A model generated the notes under the pieces. It saw nothing but the letters and a program-made list of their open reading frames with translations. It ran no database searches and had not been told where the DNA came from. Of a stretch of 64,000 nucleotides of DNA, positions 16,049-25,843 are shown piece by piece (the first letter of the stretch is position 1; the number at the start of each line of letters is the position of its first letter). Where the stretch lies: assembly GCF_005048225.1 (NCBI RefSeq), contig NZ_SUNI01000007.1:87252-151251 (forward strand), read 5' to 3'. This DNA is from Paracoccus gahaiensis (GTDB lineage Bacteria; Pseudomonadota; Alphaproteobacteria; Rhodobacterales; Rhodobacteraceae). The position numbers and the translations under genes are program-made.

Positions 16049-18073
16049 ATGCCCTTAGACACGCCCAAAGACCCCGCCCTGGCCGCCAAGGCCGATCTGG
16101 ACCCGCAGAATTTCGCGCTGGCGAACTGCATCCGTGCGCTGACCATCGACGCGGTGAATGCCGCGAATTCCGGCCATCCCGGCGCGCCCATGGGCATGGC
16201 CGATGCCGCCACGGTGCTGTTCCGCAACCACCTGAAATTCGACGCTTTGAACCCCGACTGGCCCGACCGCGACCGCTTCGTGCTGTCGAACGGCCATGCC
16301 TCGATGCTGCTCTACAGCCTCCTGCACCTGACCGGCTACGAGGACATGACGCTGGAGCAGGTCAAGAACTTCCGCCAATGGGGCGCGATCACCGCCGGCC
16401 ATCCGGAATACGGCCATGCCAAGGGGATCGAGACGACGACCGGCCCCTTGGGTCAGGGCATCGCCACCGCCGTGGGCATGGCGCTGGCCGAACGCGCGCT
16501 GGCCGGGGAATTCGGCGCCGATCTGGTCGATCACCACACCTATGTAATGCTAGGCGACGGCTGCCTGCAGGAGGGCATCGGGCAAGAGGCGATCAGCCTT
16601 GCGGGCCATCTGGGCCTGGGCAAGCTGATCGTCCTTTATGACGACAATTCGATCACCATCGACGGGCCGACCTCGATCAGCTTCTCCGAGGACGTGCCCG
16701 CCCGCCTGGCCGCCTGCGGCTGGCATGTGCAGACCTGCGACGGCCATGACGGCAAGGCGCTGGATGCCGCCATCACGGCGGCCAAGGCCGAGACGGGCAA
16801 GCCCTCGCTGATCGCGATGAAGACCATCATCGGCTTCGGCTCGCCCAACCGGGCGGGCAGCTATTCGGTGCATGGCGCCCCCTTGGGCCAGGACGAGGGC
16901 GCGCTGACCAAGGAGGCGCTTGGCTGGGCCTCCGAGCCCTTCGCCATCCCCGAGGATCTGGGTGCCGAATGGCGCAAGATCGGCACGCGCGGTGCGGACG
17001 CCCGTGCTGCATGGGAGGAGCGGCTGGCCGCATCCGACCATCGCGAGGCGCTGACCGCGCGCCTGACCGGCGAGCTGCCCGAGGGCTATGAGGCCGCCGT
17101 GGCCGACGCCCGCAAGGCATTGTTCGACGCGCCCAAGAAGGCCGCGACCCGCAAGGCCAGCCAGATGGCGCTGGAGGCGCTGGCCCCGGCCCTGCCCGCG
17201 ATGATCGGCGGATCGGCGGATCTGACCGGGTCGAACCTGACCCGCGTCAAGGCGGTGGACAGCCAGTACACCCGCGACGCGCCGGGCCGCTATATCGGCT
17301 ACGGGGTGCGCGAGTTCGGCATGGCCGCCGCGATGAACGGCATCAACCTGCATGGCGGCTTCATCGCCTATGGCGGCACCTTCCTGGTCTTCTCGGACTA
17401 TGCCCGCAACGCGATCCGCCTGTCGGCGCTGATGGGAGTGGGCACGATCTATGTCATGACCCATGACAGCATCGGCCTGGGCGAGGATGGCCCCACGCAC
17501 CAGCCGATCGAGCATCTGGCCAGCTTGCGCGCGATCCCCGGCCTGACGGTCCTGCGCCCCGCCGATGTGATCGAGACGCTGGAGGCCTGGGACATCGCCA
17601 TCCGCGCCCGCGACGTGCCGTCCCTGCTGGCGCTGTCGCGTCAGGACGTGCCGCAGCTGCGTCTGGAGCCGGGGACCGAGAACCTGACCGCCAAGGGCGC
17701 CTATGTGATCCGGCAGTTCGGAGAGGGCCGCGACGTGACCTTGATCGCCACCGGCACCGAGGTCGCCATCGCTGTCACGGCCGCCGAGGCGCTGTCGGCC
17801 GAGGGCCTGTCCGTGGCCGTCGTCTCCATGCCCAGCTGGGAGCTGTTCGATGCCCAGCCCGCCGACTACCGGGCCGAGGTTCTGGGCACCGCCCCGCGCA
17901 TCGCGATCGAGGCGGCGGGCAAGTTCGGCTGGACGCGCTATGTCGCCTCCGAGGATGACGTGATCGGGATGACCGGCTTTGGCGCCTCGGCGCCCATCGA
18001 CCGGCTCTATGCCGAGTTCGGCATCACCTCGGACGCGATCGTGGCCCGCGCCAAGGCGCTGACCAACCGCTGA
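16049..18073 (+). CDS. tkt: Transketolase
   Basis: A 674-residue thiamine-diphosphate enzyme exchanging C2 units between ketose and aldose phosphates. Visible features: [14 protein letters not shown] near the start, the ThDP motif [34 protein letters not shown] (G-D-G...N), the transketolase signature around [27 protein letters not shown], and the [20 protein letters not shown] pyrimidine-side glutamate. ATG 16049 follows AAAGGAGG at ideal spacing. It is divergent from the DeoR operon, whose enzymes make its likely substrates (E4P, sedoheptulose 7-phosphate). A terminator follows. Confidence 0.95.
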   Translation: MPLDTPKDPALAAKADLDPQNFALANCIRALTIDAVNAANSGHPGAPMGMADAATVLFRNHLKFDALNPDWPDRDRFVLSNGHASMLLYSLLHLTGYEDMTLEQVKNFRQWGAITAGHPEYGHAKGIETTTGPLGQGIATAVGMALAERALAGEFGADLVDHHTYVMLGDGCLQEGIGQEAISLAGHLGLGKLIVLYDDNSITIDGPTSISFSEDVPARLAACGWHVQTCDGHDGKALDAAITAAKAETGKPSLIAMKTIIGFGSPNRAGSYSVHGAPLGQDEGALTKEALGWASEPFAIPEDLGAEWRKIGTRGADARAAWEERLAASDHREALTARLTGELPEGYEAAVADARKALFDAPKKAATRKASQMALEALAPALPAMIGGSADLTGSNLTRVKAVDSQYTRDAPGRYIGYGVREFGMAAAMNGINLHGGFIAYGGTFLVFSDYARNAIRLSALMGVGTIYVMTHDSIGLGEDGPTHQPIEHLASLRAIPGLTVLRPADVIETLEAWDIAIRARDVPSLLALSRQDVPQLRLEPGTENLTAKGAYVIRQFGEGRDVTLIATGTEVAIAVTAAEALSAEGLSVAVVSMPSWELFDAQPADYRAEVLGTAPRIAIEAAGKFGWTRYVASEDDVIGMTGFGASAPIDRLYAEFGITSDAIVARAKALTNR

Positions 18074-18128
18074 TCCCGTCGCGGTTCCCTGCGCGCGCAT
18101 CGCGCGCGTGGGGCCCAGTGGCAACGAC

Positions 18129-18159
18129 CGGGCCGGGGTTTCCCCGGCCCGTCCCTTTT
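18129..18159 (+). terminator. Rho-independent terminator of tkt
   Basis: A 10-bp perfect stem (CGGGCCGGGG, loop TTT, CCCCGGCCCG) is followed by TCCCTTTT, 55 bases after the tkt stop codon. Confidence 0.88.
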
Positions 18160-18230
18160 CAGCTGTGGCCCGAAGGCGGAACGGCACCGCCCGGGGCACG
18201 GCCTTTCCGCGCCCCGGCGTCATGCAGACC

Positions 18231-18701
18231 TCAGGCCGCGTCGGCGCGGCCCAGATCGGCGAGGCGCGCGCGCGCCCCGATCATCTGCGCCACGGCCCGG
18301 GCGGCCTCGGCGCCCTTCTCGATGAAATGCGCGCGATAGAAGCCGGTCAGCAGTTCGGTTTCCTGATAGTGGTGCGGCGTCAGCGAGACCGAGAAGACGG
18401 GCACGCCCGTCTCCAGCCCCGCCTGCATCAGGCCCGACACTACGGCCTGCGCCACAAAATCGTGGCGGTAGATGCCGCCATCGACCACCAGGGCGGCGGC
18501 GACCACCGCGTCATAGCGGCCGGTCTGCGCCAGTTGCTTGGCCAGAAGCGGCATCTCGAACGCGCCGGGCACGTCCCAAGGATCAATCTGCGCGCCGGGC
18601 ATCAGCCGGGCGGCCTCGGCCAGGAAGCCCTCATGCGCGCGGTCCACGACATCGGCGTGCCAGCGGGCCCTGATGAAGGCGATACGGGGGAATGTGGTCA
18701 T
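18231..18701 (-). CDS. ribH: 6,7-dimethyl-8-ribityllumazine synthase, type II (RibH2)
   Basis: A 156-residue enzyme of the penultimate step of riboflavin synthesis. It aligns with the decameric RibH2 group of Rhizobiales and Rhodobacterales: RIAFIRARWHADVVDRAHEGF at the start, the WDVPGAFEMPLLAK substrate loop (V-P-G-A-F-E), and the catalytic His region YRHDFVAQAVVSGLM. It is alone, without ribD/ribE/ribBA, but is preceded by an FMN riboswitch, so expression should fall when FMN is abundant. Confidence 0.93.
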   Translation of the reverse strand: MTTFPRIAFIRARWHADVVDRAHEGFLAEAARLMPGAQIDPWDVPGAFEMPLLAKQLAQTGRYDAVVAAALVVDGGIYRHDFVAQAVVSGLMQAGLETGVPVFSVSLTPHHYQETELLTGFYRAHFIEKGAEAARAVAQMIGARARLADLGRADAA

Positions 18702-18781
18702 CGGTCAGGAACCTTACGTGTGAATTGCGTCAGGTCCCAAGGCATGCACCACGCCCGGGCGCTTGGGGGCGCCTCGGTCGC

Positions 18782-18907
18782 GGTTCTCTTCCATCCGGAC
18801 TATACCGTCGGCCCCGGAATTTCACCGGATCTGCTGACCCCTTTCCGAGGAAAGGGCGCTCGCGGGCTGTGACCGCCGGTGGGGAATTGCACCCCGCCCT
18901 GAGAACC
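18782..18907 (-). promoter_or_regulatory. FMN riboswitch (RFN element) upstream of ribH
   Basis: On the minus strand the P1 arms are GGTTCTC and GAGAACC, enclosing the conserved RFN blocks AGGGCGGGGTGCAATTCCCC, ACCGGCGGT, AGCCCGCGAG, GATCCGGTGAAATTCCG and GGCCGACGGTATAGTCCGGA. Order and spacing are canonical. The aptamer ends 80 bases before the ribH ATG; the AAGG before that ATG could be the sequestered ribosome site. Confidence 0.95.
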
Positions 18908-18964
18908 CGTCCAAGATAGCCCCTGCTTGCTCCCGCGCCAAGGGGCACGCGACGTCAAAGGTGA

Positions 18965-20095
18965 TCAGAGCGGGTCGATGTCGCCCTGCGCGCGGGTGGC
19001 GTGGAACTCCGCCACGAAGGCGTCCAGCCGGCCCGCCGCGATCGCGTCGCGCAGGCCCGCCATGAGCTGCTGGTAGTAATGCAGGTTGTGCCAGGTCAGC
19101 AGCATGCCGCTGATCATCTCCTTCGCGCGGAAGACATGGTGCAGATAGGCGCGGGAATAGCCGGTGCAGCAGGGGCAGGTGCAATCCTCGTCCAGGGGGC
19201 GCGGGTCGTCCTGGTGGCGGGCGTTCTTGATGTTGACCTGGCCCCGCGGGGTCCACGCCTGCCCGGTGCGCCCGGATCGCGAGGGCAGCACGCAATCCAT
19301 CATGTCGATGCCGCGCTGCACCGCCCCCACGATGTCGTCGGGCTTGCCCACGCCCATCAGGTAGCGCGGCTTGTCCACGGGCAGCAGGCCCGGGGCATAG
19401 TCGAGGACGCCGAACATCGCCTCCTGCCCCTCGCCCACGGCGAGGCCCCCCACGGCATAGCCGTCAAAGCCGATGCCGGTCAGCGCCTCGGCCGATTCCG
19501 CGCGCAGGTCCGGCGTCACGCCGCCCTGCATGATCCCGAAGAGCGCATGGCCGGGGCGGTCGCCGAAGGCGTCTCGCGAGCGCTGCGCCCACCGCATCGA
19601 CAGGCGCATGGAGGCGGCCACCGCCTCGTCCGTGGCGGGCAGCGCGGGGCATTCGTCGAAGGCCATCACGATGTCGCTGCCCAGCAGCGCCTGGATCTGC
19701 ATGCTGGTTTCGGGGCTGAGGAAATGCTTGGACCCGTCGACATGGCTGGAGAAGGTCACGCCCTTTTCGGTCAGCTTGCGCAGGCCCGCCAGGCTCATGA
19801 CCTGGAAGCCGCCCGAATCGGTCAGGATGGGCCGGTCCCAGTTCATGAAGCGGTGCAGCCCGCCCATGCGCGCCACCCGCTCGGCCCCGGGGCGCAGCAT
19901 CAGGTGATAGGTGTTGCCCAGAAGGATGTCGGCCCCGGTCGCGGCCACGCTTTCGGGCAGCATCGCCTTTACGGTCGCCGCCGTGCCGACCGGCATGAAG
20001 GCCGGGGTGCGGATCTGCCCGCGCGGCGTGTCGATGACGCCGCTGCGGGCACCCCCGTCGGTGGCGGTCAGGGAGAAGGAAAAGGGCGTGGTCAT
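18965..20095 (-). CDS. tgt: Queuine tRNA-ribosyltransferase (tRNA-guanine transglycosylase)
   Basis: A 376-residue zinc enzyme replacing G34 by preQ1 in GUN-anticodon tRNAs. Features: [13 protein letters not shown], the nucleophile region [26 protein letters not shown], and the second catalytic Asp in FDCVLPSR-type context ([18 protein letters not shown]). The zinc site C-x-C-x2-C and following His is [20 protein letters not shown] 20095 gives the better spacing to AGG than the adjacent ATG 20098. It precedes the ribH riboswitch on the same strand. Confidence 0.95.
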   Translation of the reverse strand: MTTPFSFSLTATDGGARSGVIDTPRGQIRTPAFMPVGTAATVKAMLPESVAATGADILLGNTYHLMLRPGAERVARMGGLHRFMNWDRPILTDSGGFQVMSLAGLRKLTEKGVTFSSHVDGSKHFLSPETSMQIQALLGSDIVMAFDECPALPATDEAVAASMRLSMRWAQRSRDAFGDRPGHALFGIMQGGVTPDLRAESAEALTGIGFDGYAVGGLAVGEGQEAMFGVLDYAPGLLPVDKPRYLMGVGKPDDIVGAVQRGIDMMDCVLPSRSGRTGQAWTPRGQVNIKNARHQDDPRPLDEDCTCPCCTGYSRAYLHHVFRAKEMISGMLLTWHNLHYYQQLMAGLRDAIAAGRLDAFVAEFHATRAQGDIDPL

Positions 20096-20220
20096 CATCA
20101 AGCCTGCGATCGGGAACCGGGCGCTTGTAGCCCTGCGGAACCTGCGGCGCAATGCGGGCCACCACTGGACCACGGCCCCCTGGTGCCCTATATAATCGGT
20201 CGGAATTGAAGGATGACGCG

Positions 20221-20577
20221 ATGACCGAACCCCTGATGGAAGGCGCCCCGCTGATCGCGCCCTCGACCACCGATCACCCGCTCTACGAGCCGATCGTCGA
20301 GGCCTGCAAGACGGTCTACGACCCCGAGATCCCGGTGAACATCCACGATCTGGGCCTGATCTATACGGTCGAGATCAACGATGCTTCCGAGGTGCGGGTC
20401 ATCATGACGCTGACCGCCCCGGGCTGTCCGGTCGCGGGCGAGATGCCGGGCTGGGTCGCGGATGCCGTCGAGGCGGTGCCCGGCGTCAAGCAGGTCGATG
20501 TCGAAATGACGTTCCAGCCGCAATGGGGCATGGACATGATGTCCGACGAGGCGCGTCTGGAACTGGGCTTCATGTAG
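20221..20577 (+). CDS. SUF-associated Fe-S assembly protein (DUF59/MIP18, SufT-like)
   Basis: A 118-residue MIP18/DUF59 protein. The core [16 protein letters not shown] and [17 protein letters not shown] includes the conserved Cys of the family; the end ([20 protein letters not shown]) matches the proteins annotated in suf operons. The family assists maturation of Fe-S proteins; the exact step is unclear. It is 158 bases upstream of an A-type carrier gene, on the same strand, with REP-like copy B between. The suf operon core is not in the window. Confidence 0.88.
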   Translation: MTEPLMEGAPLIAPSTTDHPLYEPIVEACKTVYDPEIPVNIHDLGLIYTVEINDASEVRVIMTLTAPGCPVAGEMPGWVADAVEAVPGVKQVDVEMTFQPQWGMDMMSDEARLELGFM

Positions 20578-20605
20578 AACGCTGCGCGCGGGCGGATCGG
20601 TCGCA

Positions 20606-20671
20606 GGGGGCTGTCCGCCCCCCGGTCGCCTGCGGCGCCCTCCCCCCGAGGGTATTTGCACAAAGAAGAAG
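20606..20671 (+). repeat. REP-like intergenic element, copy B
   Basis: GGGGGCTGTCCGCCCCCC hairpin, a GCCTGCGGC mini-stem, then CCCCCGAGGGTATTTGCAC and AAAGAAGAAG. Same architecture and orientation as 2145-2195 and 25588-25648. Confidence 0.6.
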
Positions 20672-20735
20672 CGGCAGGGCGGGCTTGAAGGACTGGGCCC
20701 CGCATGCCTATCTTGAGGCCAGCCCCGAAAGGATC

Positions 20736-21113
20736 ATGTCCATGTTCGCCATCCCCGGCACGCCCCCCGTCTCGATCACGCCTGCTGCCGCCGCACAGAT
20801 CGCGCGGCTGATGGCCGGCAAGGAGGCCTATGGCCTGCGGATCGGCCTGAAGAAGGGCGGCTGTGCGGGCATGGAATACACGATGGAGCTGGCCGCGACC
20901 CCTGCCCCCAACGAGGAGGTGGTCGAACTGGACGGCGCCCGCGTGATGATCGCGCCGATGGCGCAGATGTTCCTGTTCGGCACCGAGATCGATTACGAGA
21001 CCGGCCTGCTGGAATCCGGCTTCCGCTTTCGCAATCCCAATGTCACCGACAGCTGCGGCTGCGGCGAATCCGTCCGCTTCGAGCCGATCGAGGGCAGCCG
21101 CGCGCAAAGCTGA
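20736..21113 (+). CDS. A-type Fe-S carrier, HesB/IscA/SufA family
   Basis: A 125-residue A-type carrier that holds and delivers Fe-S clusters. All three family cysteines are present: one in KKGGCAGMEY (about residue 45) and two in TDSCGCGESVRF near the C-terminus (C-G-C). ATG 20736 precedes a second ATG two codons later. It lies after the DUF59 gene and before tpiA. SufA and IscA cannot be separated by sequence alone here. Confidence 0.9.
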   Translation: MSMFAIPGTPPVSITPAAAAQIARLMAGKEAYGLRIGLKKGGCAGMEYTMELAATPAPNEEVVELDGARVMIAPMAQMFLFGTEIDYETGLLESGFRFRNPNVTDSCGCGESVRFEPIEGSRAQS

Positions 21114-21185
21114 CCGTCTGGCAGCGCTACCAATGTTGCACCCCTGCGGCGGGCTGTCTAAGCCCGTCCGAAAAGGGAGGCATGG

Positions 21186-21923
21186 ATGGCACCGCGCAAA
21201 CTGGCTGCAGGCAATTGGAAGATGAACGGGGATCTGGCCACGCTGGCCCAGATCAACGCGATGGCCGGGGCGGTCAGGGGCGCATCCTGCGACGTCTTGA
21301 TCTGCCCCCCGGCGCTGCTGGTTCCGGCACTGGTCGCCAAGGGCGTGGTGCGGGTCGGCGGGCAGGATTGCCATGCCGAGGCCTCGGGCGCGCATACCGG
21401 CGACATCTCGGCCGCGATGCTGCGCGATGCCGGCGCGACCCATGTCATCCTGGGCCATTCCGAGCGTCGGGCCGATCACCACGAGACTGACGACGTCGTC
21501 CGCGCCAAGGCCCGTGCCGCCCATCAGGCGGGGCTGGTTGCCATCATCTGCCTGGGCGAGACCGGGGACCAGCGCGACGCCGGGCAGACGCTGGAGGTCA
21601 TCGCGGCGCAACTGGCGGGCTCGGTCCCCGAGGGCGCCACGGCCGCGAACACCGTCATCGCCTATGAGCCGGTCTGGGCCATCGGCACGGGGCGCACGCC
21701 CACGACCGGGCAGATCGCCGAGGTCCATGCCCGTCTGCGCGCGGATCTGTCGGCGCGGCTGCCGGACGGAGCCGAGGTCAGCCTGCTGTACGGTGGCAGC
21801 GTCAAGGGCGCCAATGCGGCCGAGATCTTCGCGATCCCCCATGTCGATGGGGCGCTGGTCGGCGGGGCCAGCCTGACGGCCGGGGATTTCCTGCCGATCG
21901 TCACCGCCCTGGACGCGGCCTAG
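21186..21923 (+). CDS. tpiA: Triosephosphate isomerase (glycolytic)
   Basis: A 245-residue TIM-barrel enzyme interconverting DHAP and glyceraldehyde 3-phosphate. Catalytic residues: Lys in AAGNWKMN (about 12), His in LGHSERR (about 94), Glu in [10 protein letters not shown] (about 160), and the phosphate loop YGGSVKGAN. The AGNWKMN start and VWAIGTG loop 6 identify the housekeeping enzyme and separate it from the EryH-like paralogue at 14377 ([15 protein letters not shown]). Confidence 0.95.
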   Translation: MAPRKLAAGNWKMNGDLATLAQINAMAGAVRGASCDVLICPPALLVPALVAKGVVRVGGQDCHAEASGAHTGDISAAMLRDAGATHVILGHSERRADHHETDDVVRAKARAAHQAGLVAIICLGETGDQRDAGQTLEVIAAQLAGSVPEGATAANTVIAYEPVWAIGTGRTPTTGQIAEVHARLRADLSARLPDGAEVSLLYGGSVKGANAAEIFAIPHVDGALVGGASLTAGDFLPIVTALDAA

Positions 21924-21970
21924 GCGATTTTCGCCATTGCGCCGCCCCGGCGGGACCGGTAATCAGGCGG

Positions 21971-22052
<82 letters not shown>

Positions 22053-22121
22053 ATCACGACATTCTCTTGTGCGGATCGCGCTGTGCATCCCTCACCGCCG
22101 GGTGGATGTGCCTGGATCATG

Positions 22122-22841
22122 TCACGCCCCGATGAACTCGCGGACGAATTCTGTGGCCGGTCTGGCGCGGATGTCGGCGGGTTTGCCGATCTGCTCGATG
22201 CGGCCCATGGACATGACGACGACCAGATCGGCCAGCTCCATGGCCTCGTCCTGGTCGTGGGTGACGAAGATCGAGGTGAGGCCGGTCTCGTCATGGATGT
22301 CGCGCAGGCCCTGGCGCAGTTCCTTGCGGACCTTGGCATCCAGCGCGCCGAAGGGCTCGTCCAGCAGCAGCATGCGGGGCTCGATGGCAAGGGCGCGTGC
22401 CAGGGCCACGCGCTGGCGCTGGCCGCCGGAGAGTTGCGTCGGATAGCGGGCGGCGATCTGGGGCAGCTGGATCAGGTCCAGGAGTTTCAGCACGCGGCGG
22501 TCGATCTCGGCCTTGTTGGGACGGCTGGCGCGCGGGCGGGCGTTGAGGCCATAGGCGATGTTGTCGAAGACCGTCATGTGGCGGAAGAGGGCATAGCTCT
22601 GGAAGACGAAGCCTGCGCGACGCTCCTGCACCGACAGGCCGGTGGCGTCCTGACTGTTGAAGAGCACCCGCCCCGAGGTCGGGAACTCGAGTCCGCCCAG
22701 GATACGCAGCAGCGTGGTCTTGCCCGAACCCGAGGGCCCCAGCAGCGCCACAAGCGCGCCCGAGGGGATGGACAGCGACACCGGGTGCAGCGCGGTGGTA
22801 GTGCCGAATTCCTTGGCGATCTCGTCGATCTGGATATGCAT
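22122..22841 (-). CDS. cysA: Sulfate/thiosulfate ABC transporter ATP-binding protein
   Basis: A 239-residue ATPase powering sulfate import. Walker [11 protein letters not shown]-loop [12 protein letters not shown], signature [15 protein letters not shown], Walker [13 protein letters not shown] and H-loop VTHD are all present. It ends just past the ATPase core (REFIGA), so the C-terminal TOBE/regulatory domain found in CysA proteins of about 330-360 residues is missing. ATG 22841 lies 14 bases after cysW. The operon cysP-T-W-A identifies the substrate class. Confidence 0.9.
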   Translation of the reverse strand: MHIQIDEIAKEFGTTTALHPVSLSIPSGALVALLGPSGSGKTTLLRILGGLEFPTSGRVLFNSQDATGLSVQERRAGFVFQSYALFRHMTVFDNIAYGLNARPRASRPNKAEIDRRVLKLLDLIQLPQIAARYPTQLSGGQRQRVALARALAIEPRMLLLDEPFGALDAKVRKELRQGLRDIHDETGLTSIFVTHDQDEAMELADLVVVMSMGRIEQIGKPADIRARPATEFVREFIGA

Positions 22842-22855
22842 GGGGGTCCCTTTCC

Positions 22856-23752
22856 TCAATGGCGGCGGGTGGCCGAGAGGGCGTCGGCGTGACGCAGCTC
22901 CAGCGCGGTTTTCAGCAGAAGCGTCAGCAGGGCGAAACCGGTCAGCAGGGCGGCCATCGAGAAGGCCGCGACCGAGAGGTATTCGTTGTAGAACATCTCG
23001 ATGGTGATCGGCATGGTCGCGGTCTGGCCGCGGATCTTGCCCGAGACGACCGCGACGGCGCCGAATTCGCCCATCGCGCGGGCGGTGCAGAGCAGCGTGC
23101 CATAGAGCAGCGCCCACCGGATGTTGGGCAGGGTCACGGTGCGGAAGACCCGCCAGCCGGTGGCGCCGAGGGTCAGGGCGGCCTCTTCCTCGGCGCGGCC
23201 CTGTTCGATCATCACCGGGATCAGCTCGCGCGCCACGAAGGGAAAGGTCACGAAGACGGTGGCCAGAACGATGCCGGGCACGGCGAAGACGATCGGATGG
23301 CCGCTGGCCACCAGCCAGCCGCCGAGCGCGGAATTGGCGCCGAAGAGCAGCACGATGCACAGGCCCGCTACGACCGGGCTAATGCTGAAGGGCAGGTCGA
23401 TCAGGGTGATCAGGAAGGCCTTGCCGCGAAAGTCGAACTTGGTGATGAACCAGGCGGCGGCGATCCCGAAGACCGCGTTCAGCGGCACGGCGATGGCGGT
23501 GATCAGCAGGGTGAGGCGGATGGCCGATTGGGCGTCCCGGCTGGCCAGGCTGGCCACGGCGGCGCCCCAGCCCTGCATCAGCGCCTCGGCGAAGACGGCG
23601 GCCAGCGGCGCGCCGACCAGCAGCGCTAGGCCGCCTGTCGCGATGGCGATCAGCGCCCCCCGGGCGGCAGGGGATTCCTCGGTCGCGGACCTGAAGCGCG
23701 GCGCCGTGGCCGCAGGACGGGCCTGCATCTTGGGCAGGGTGGCGTCAGACAT
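22856..23752 (-). CDS. cysW: Sulfate ABC transporter permease CysW
   Basis: About 298 residues with a cytoplasmic N-terminus of about 35 residues and six predicted helices. The EAA loop [22 protein letters not shown] (key E-x-A-x-x-x-G-A) and [20 protein letters not shown] are typical of CysW. I start it at ATG 23752 (MSDATL), which overlaps cysT by eight bases. It forms the channel with CysT. Confidence 0.92.
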   Translation of the reverse strand: MSDATLPKMQARPAATAPRFRSATEESPAARGALIAIATGGLALLVGAPLAAVFAEALMQGWGAAVASLASRDAQSAIRLTLLITAIAVPLNAVFGIAAAWFITKFDFRGKAFLITLIDLPFSISPVVAGLCIVLLFGANSALGGWLVASGHPIVFAVPGIVLATVFVTFPFVARELIPVMIEQGRAEEEAALTLGATGWRVFRTVTLPNIRWALLYGTLLCTARAMGEFGAVAVVSGKIRGQTATMPITIEMFYNEYLSVAAFSMAALLTGFALLTLLLKTALELRHADALSATRRH

Positions 23753-24584
23753 GACCAATCCTTTTGCGTGACCAGATCTGGATGAGATTGATGAAGAGAA
23801 GCATCGTGAAGCTGATCGCCAGCATGGCGAGGCCGATCGCTCCGGCGGCGTCGTAATTGTATTCCTCCAGCTGGATGACGATCAGCAGGGGTGCGATTTC
23901 CGTGCGCAGCGGGATGTTGCCGGCGATGAAGATGACCGAGCCGTATTCGCCGACCGCGCGGGCCAGCGACAGCGCGAAGCCGGTCAGCGCGGCGGGCATC
24001 AGCATCGGCGCGATGACATGGCGCAGGGTGTGGCTACGCGAGGCACCCAGGGTGGCGGAGGCCTCCTCGACCTCGGTCTCGATCTCCTCGATGACCGGCT
24101 GGACGGTGCGGGTGACGAAGGGCAGGCCCACGAAGACCAGCGCCAGGAAGATGCCCCATCGGGTATAGGCGATCTGCCAACCGATCTGGTCGGTGAGCCC
24201 CCCCAGCACGCCGTTCGGGGCATAGAGCGCGGTCAGCGCGATGCCCGCCACCGCCGTGGGCAGGGCGAAGGGCAGGTCGACGGCCGCGTCGATGATCCGG
24301 CGGCCGGGAAAGCGGTAGCGGACCAGCACCCAGGCCAGGATCACGCCGAAGACCAGATTGAAGCAGGCGGCCAGGAAGGACAGGCGGAAGGACAGCCAGA
24401 GCGCCGCCCAGACCCGGTCGCGGTTGATGGTGGCCCAGATGTTGGACAGGCCGAAGTTCGCGCCCTGCCACAGCAGCGCGCCGATGGGCAGGGCCACCAC
24501 CAGCGTCAGCATGAAAAAGGTGATCCCGGCCGAAAGGCCCAGTCCGGGCATCGCCGTGCGCTGGATCAGGGGCGCGCGGCTCAT
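23745..24584 (-). CDS. cysT: Sulfate ABC transporter permease CysT (CysU)
   Basis: A 279-residue permease with six predicted helices. It has VDLPFALPTAVAGIALTALYAPNG, a CysT hallmark (cited by D-L-P-F-A-L-P-T-A-V-A-G), and the EAA loop EVEEASATLGASRSHTLRHVIAP. ATG 24584 overlaps the cysP stop (ATGA 24581-24584). Upstream in-frame sequence back to 24944 belongs to cysP read in another frame. Confidence 0.92.
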   Translation of the reverse strand: MSRAPLIQRTAMPGLGLSAGITFFMLTLVVALPIGALLWQGANFGLSNIWATINRDRVWAALWLSFRLSFLAACFNLVFGVILAWVLVRYRFPGRRIIDAAVDLPFALPTAVAGIALTALYAPNGVLGGLTDQIGWQIAYTRWGIFLALVFVGLPFVTRTVQPVIEEIETEVEEASATLGASRSHTLRHVIAPMLMPAALTGFALSLARAVGEYGSVIFIAGNIPLRTEIAPLLIVIQLEEYNYDAAGAIGLAMLAISFTMLLFINLIQIWSRKRIGHV

Positions 24585-25561
24585 GGCGCCACGTAGATCT
24601 GGTCGAAGATGCCGCCATCGCCGAAATGCTCGGGCTGCAGCTTGGCCCATCCGCCCAGATCGTCGATGCCGACCAGATCGAGATCCGGAAAGCGGGCCAC
24701 GTCCTCGGGGTCGGCGGCGCTGGCGTCCCAGGCCCGGTAGTAATGCTTGAAGGCCAGCGCCTGCCCCTCGGGGGTGTAGAGATAGTCCAGATAGGCGGTG
24801 GCCAGCTCGCGCTGTGCGTCGTCGGCGATATTGCCCTCGACCAGCGCCACGGGCGGTTCGGCCAGGATCGAGAGGCTGGGGACGACGATGTCGAACTGAT
24901 CCTCGCCCAGTTCGGCCAGCGCCAGATAGGCCTCGTTCTCCCATGCCAGCAGCACGTCGCCGATGCCGCGCTGCGCGAAGGTGGTGGTCGCGCCACGCGC
25001 GCCGGTGTCCAGAACCGGGACATTGGCGAAGAGCTGGCCCACGAACTCGGCCGGGTCGCGGTCATTGGCCTCGGCCCAGGCCCAGGCCGCGAGATAGTTC
25101 CAGCGCGCGCCGCCGCTGGTCTTGGGGTTCGGGGTGATCACCTCGACCCCCTCCGCGGTCAGGTCGCCCCAATCGGCGATGCCCTTGGGATTGGTGTCGC
25201 GCACCAGGAACACGATGGTCGAGGTATAGGGGCTGGAATTGTGCGGCAGCTTCGACTGCCAGTCCGTGGGCAGCTTGCCGGTCGTGGCGATCTGGTCGAT
25301 GTCGCTGGCCAGCGCCAGCGTCACCACCTGGGCGGCCAGCCCGTCGATCACGGACCGCGCCTGCGCGCCCGAGCCGCCATGGCTGGTCTCGATCCCGGGG
25401 GCCTCATGGCCCTGTTCGGCCCAATGCGCCGCGAAGGCCTCATTGACCTCGCGATACAGCTCGCGGGTGGGGTCGTAGCTGACATTCAGCAGGGTGGTCT
25501 GGGCCTGCGCGGCAGAGGCCAGGGTGAGACAGGCAAGCGGGATCAGGCGGAAGAGGGTCAT
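24581..25561 (-). CDS. cysP: Periplasmic sulfate-binding protein
   Basis: A 326-residue binding protein with a Sec signal peptide (LIPLACLTLASAAQAQ, cut near residue 20). Family features: LLNVSYDPTRELYREVNEAF, SHGGSGAQARSVIDGL (the S-G-G/S-x-x-Q sulfate loop), NPKTSGGARWNYLAAWAWA and GDVLLAWENEAYLAL. It delivers sulfate or thiosulfate to CysTW. REP-like copy C and a small ORF lie directly upstream in the same direction. Confidence 0.93.
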   Translation of the reverse strand: MTLFRLIPLACLTLASAAQAQTTLLNVSYDPTRELYREVNEAFAAHWAEQGHEAPGIETSHGGSGAQARSVIDGLAAQVVTLALASDIDQIATTGKLPTDWQSKLPHNSSPYTSTIVFLVRDTNPKGIADWGDLTAEGVEVITPNPKTSGGARWNYLAAWAWAEANDRDPAEFVGQLFANVPVLDTGARGATTTFAQRGIGDVLLAWENEAYLALAELGEDQFDIVVPSLSILAEPPVALVEGNIADDAQRELATAYLDYLYTPEGQALAFKHYYRAWDASAADPEDVARFPDLDLVGIDDLGGWAKLQPEHFGDGGIFDQIYVAP

Positions 25562-25587
25562 GGGGCAGATCCTTGTGGTGGGGCCGA

Positions 25588-25648
25588 GGGGGGCGCTGCC
25601 CCCGCCGCGCAGGCGCGACTCCCCCGGGATATTTCGGCCAAGATGAAG
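25588..25648 (+). repeat. REP-like intergenic element, copy C
   Basis: GGGGGGCGCTGCCCCC hairpin, a second GCGCAGGCGC stem, then CCCCCGGGATATTTCGGCC and AAGATGAAG. It lies between the 49-residue ORF and cysP, within the probable cys transcript, where a hairpin could affect segmental mRNA stability. Confidence 0.6.
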
Positions 25649-25659
25649 GGGCGGGGTGG

Positions 25660-25809
25660 TCAGATGCCGGTCGGGGTCAGCCGGGCGATGGGCCAGCCGG
25701 TCAGCGTGCCGCGCCCGGTCGAGATGGTGATGCGCCCGTCGGGATGCTGGGCCACGCGGGGGCCCTGCGCGCTGGAGCGGGAGCCGGTCTGGATGGTGAC
25801 GATGGTCAT
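25660..25809 (-). CDS. Small ORF in the cys leader (49 aa), function unknown
   Basis: ATG 25809 to a stop at 25660 encodes 49 residues beginning MTIVTIQTGSRSSAQGPRV and ending in a Pro/Thr-rich tail (RLTPTGI). AGGAC lies eight bases before the ATG. No domain, signal peptide or cysteine is seen. It sits between a 70-residue ORF and cysP, all on the minus strand, so it could be a leader peptide or a small protein co-expressed with sulfate import. Coding status rests on start site and position only. Confidence 0.45.
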   Translation of the reverse strand: MTIVTIQTGSRSSAQGPRVAQHPDGRITISTGRGTLTGWPIARLTPTGI

Positions 25810-25843
25810 GGCGGGATGTCCTGCAGAAGGGGTCGGGGGGATG

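Noticed and set aside
11898..18073. A Calvin-Benson (cbb) operon
   Set aside because: Aldolase, FBPase and transketolase suggest it, but there is no RuBisCO, phosphoribulokinase or CbbR; a DeoR regulator and tetrulose-phosphate isomerases are there instead.
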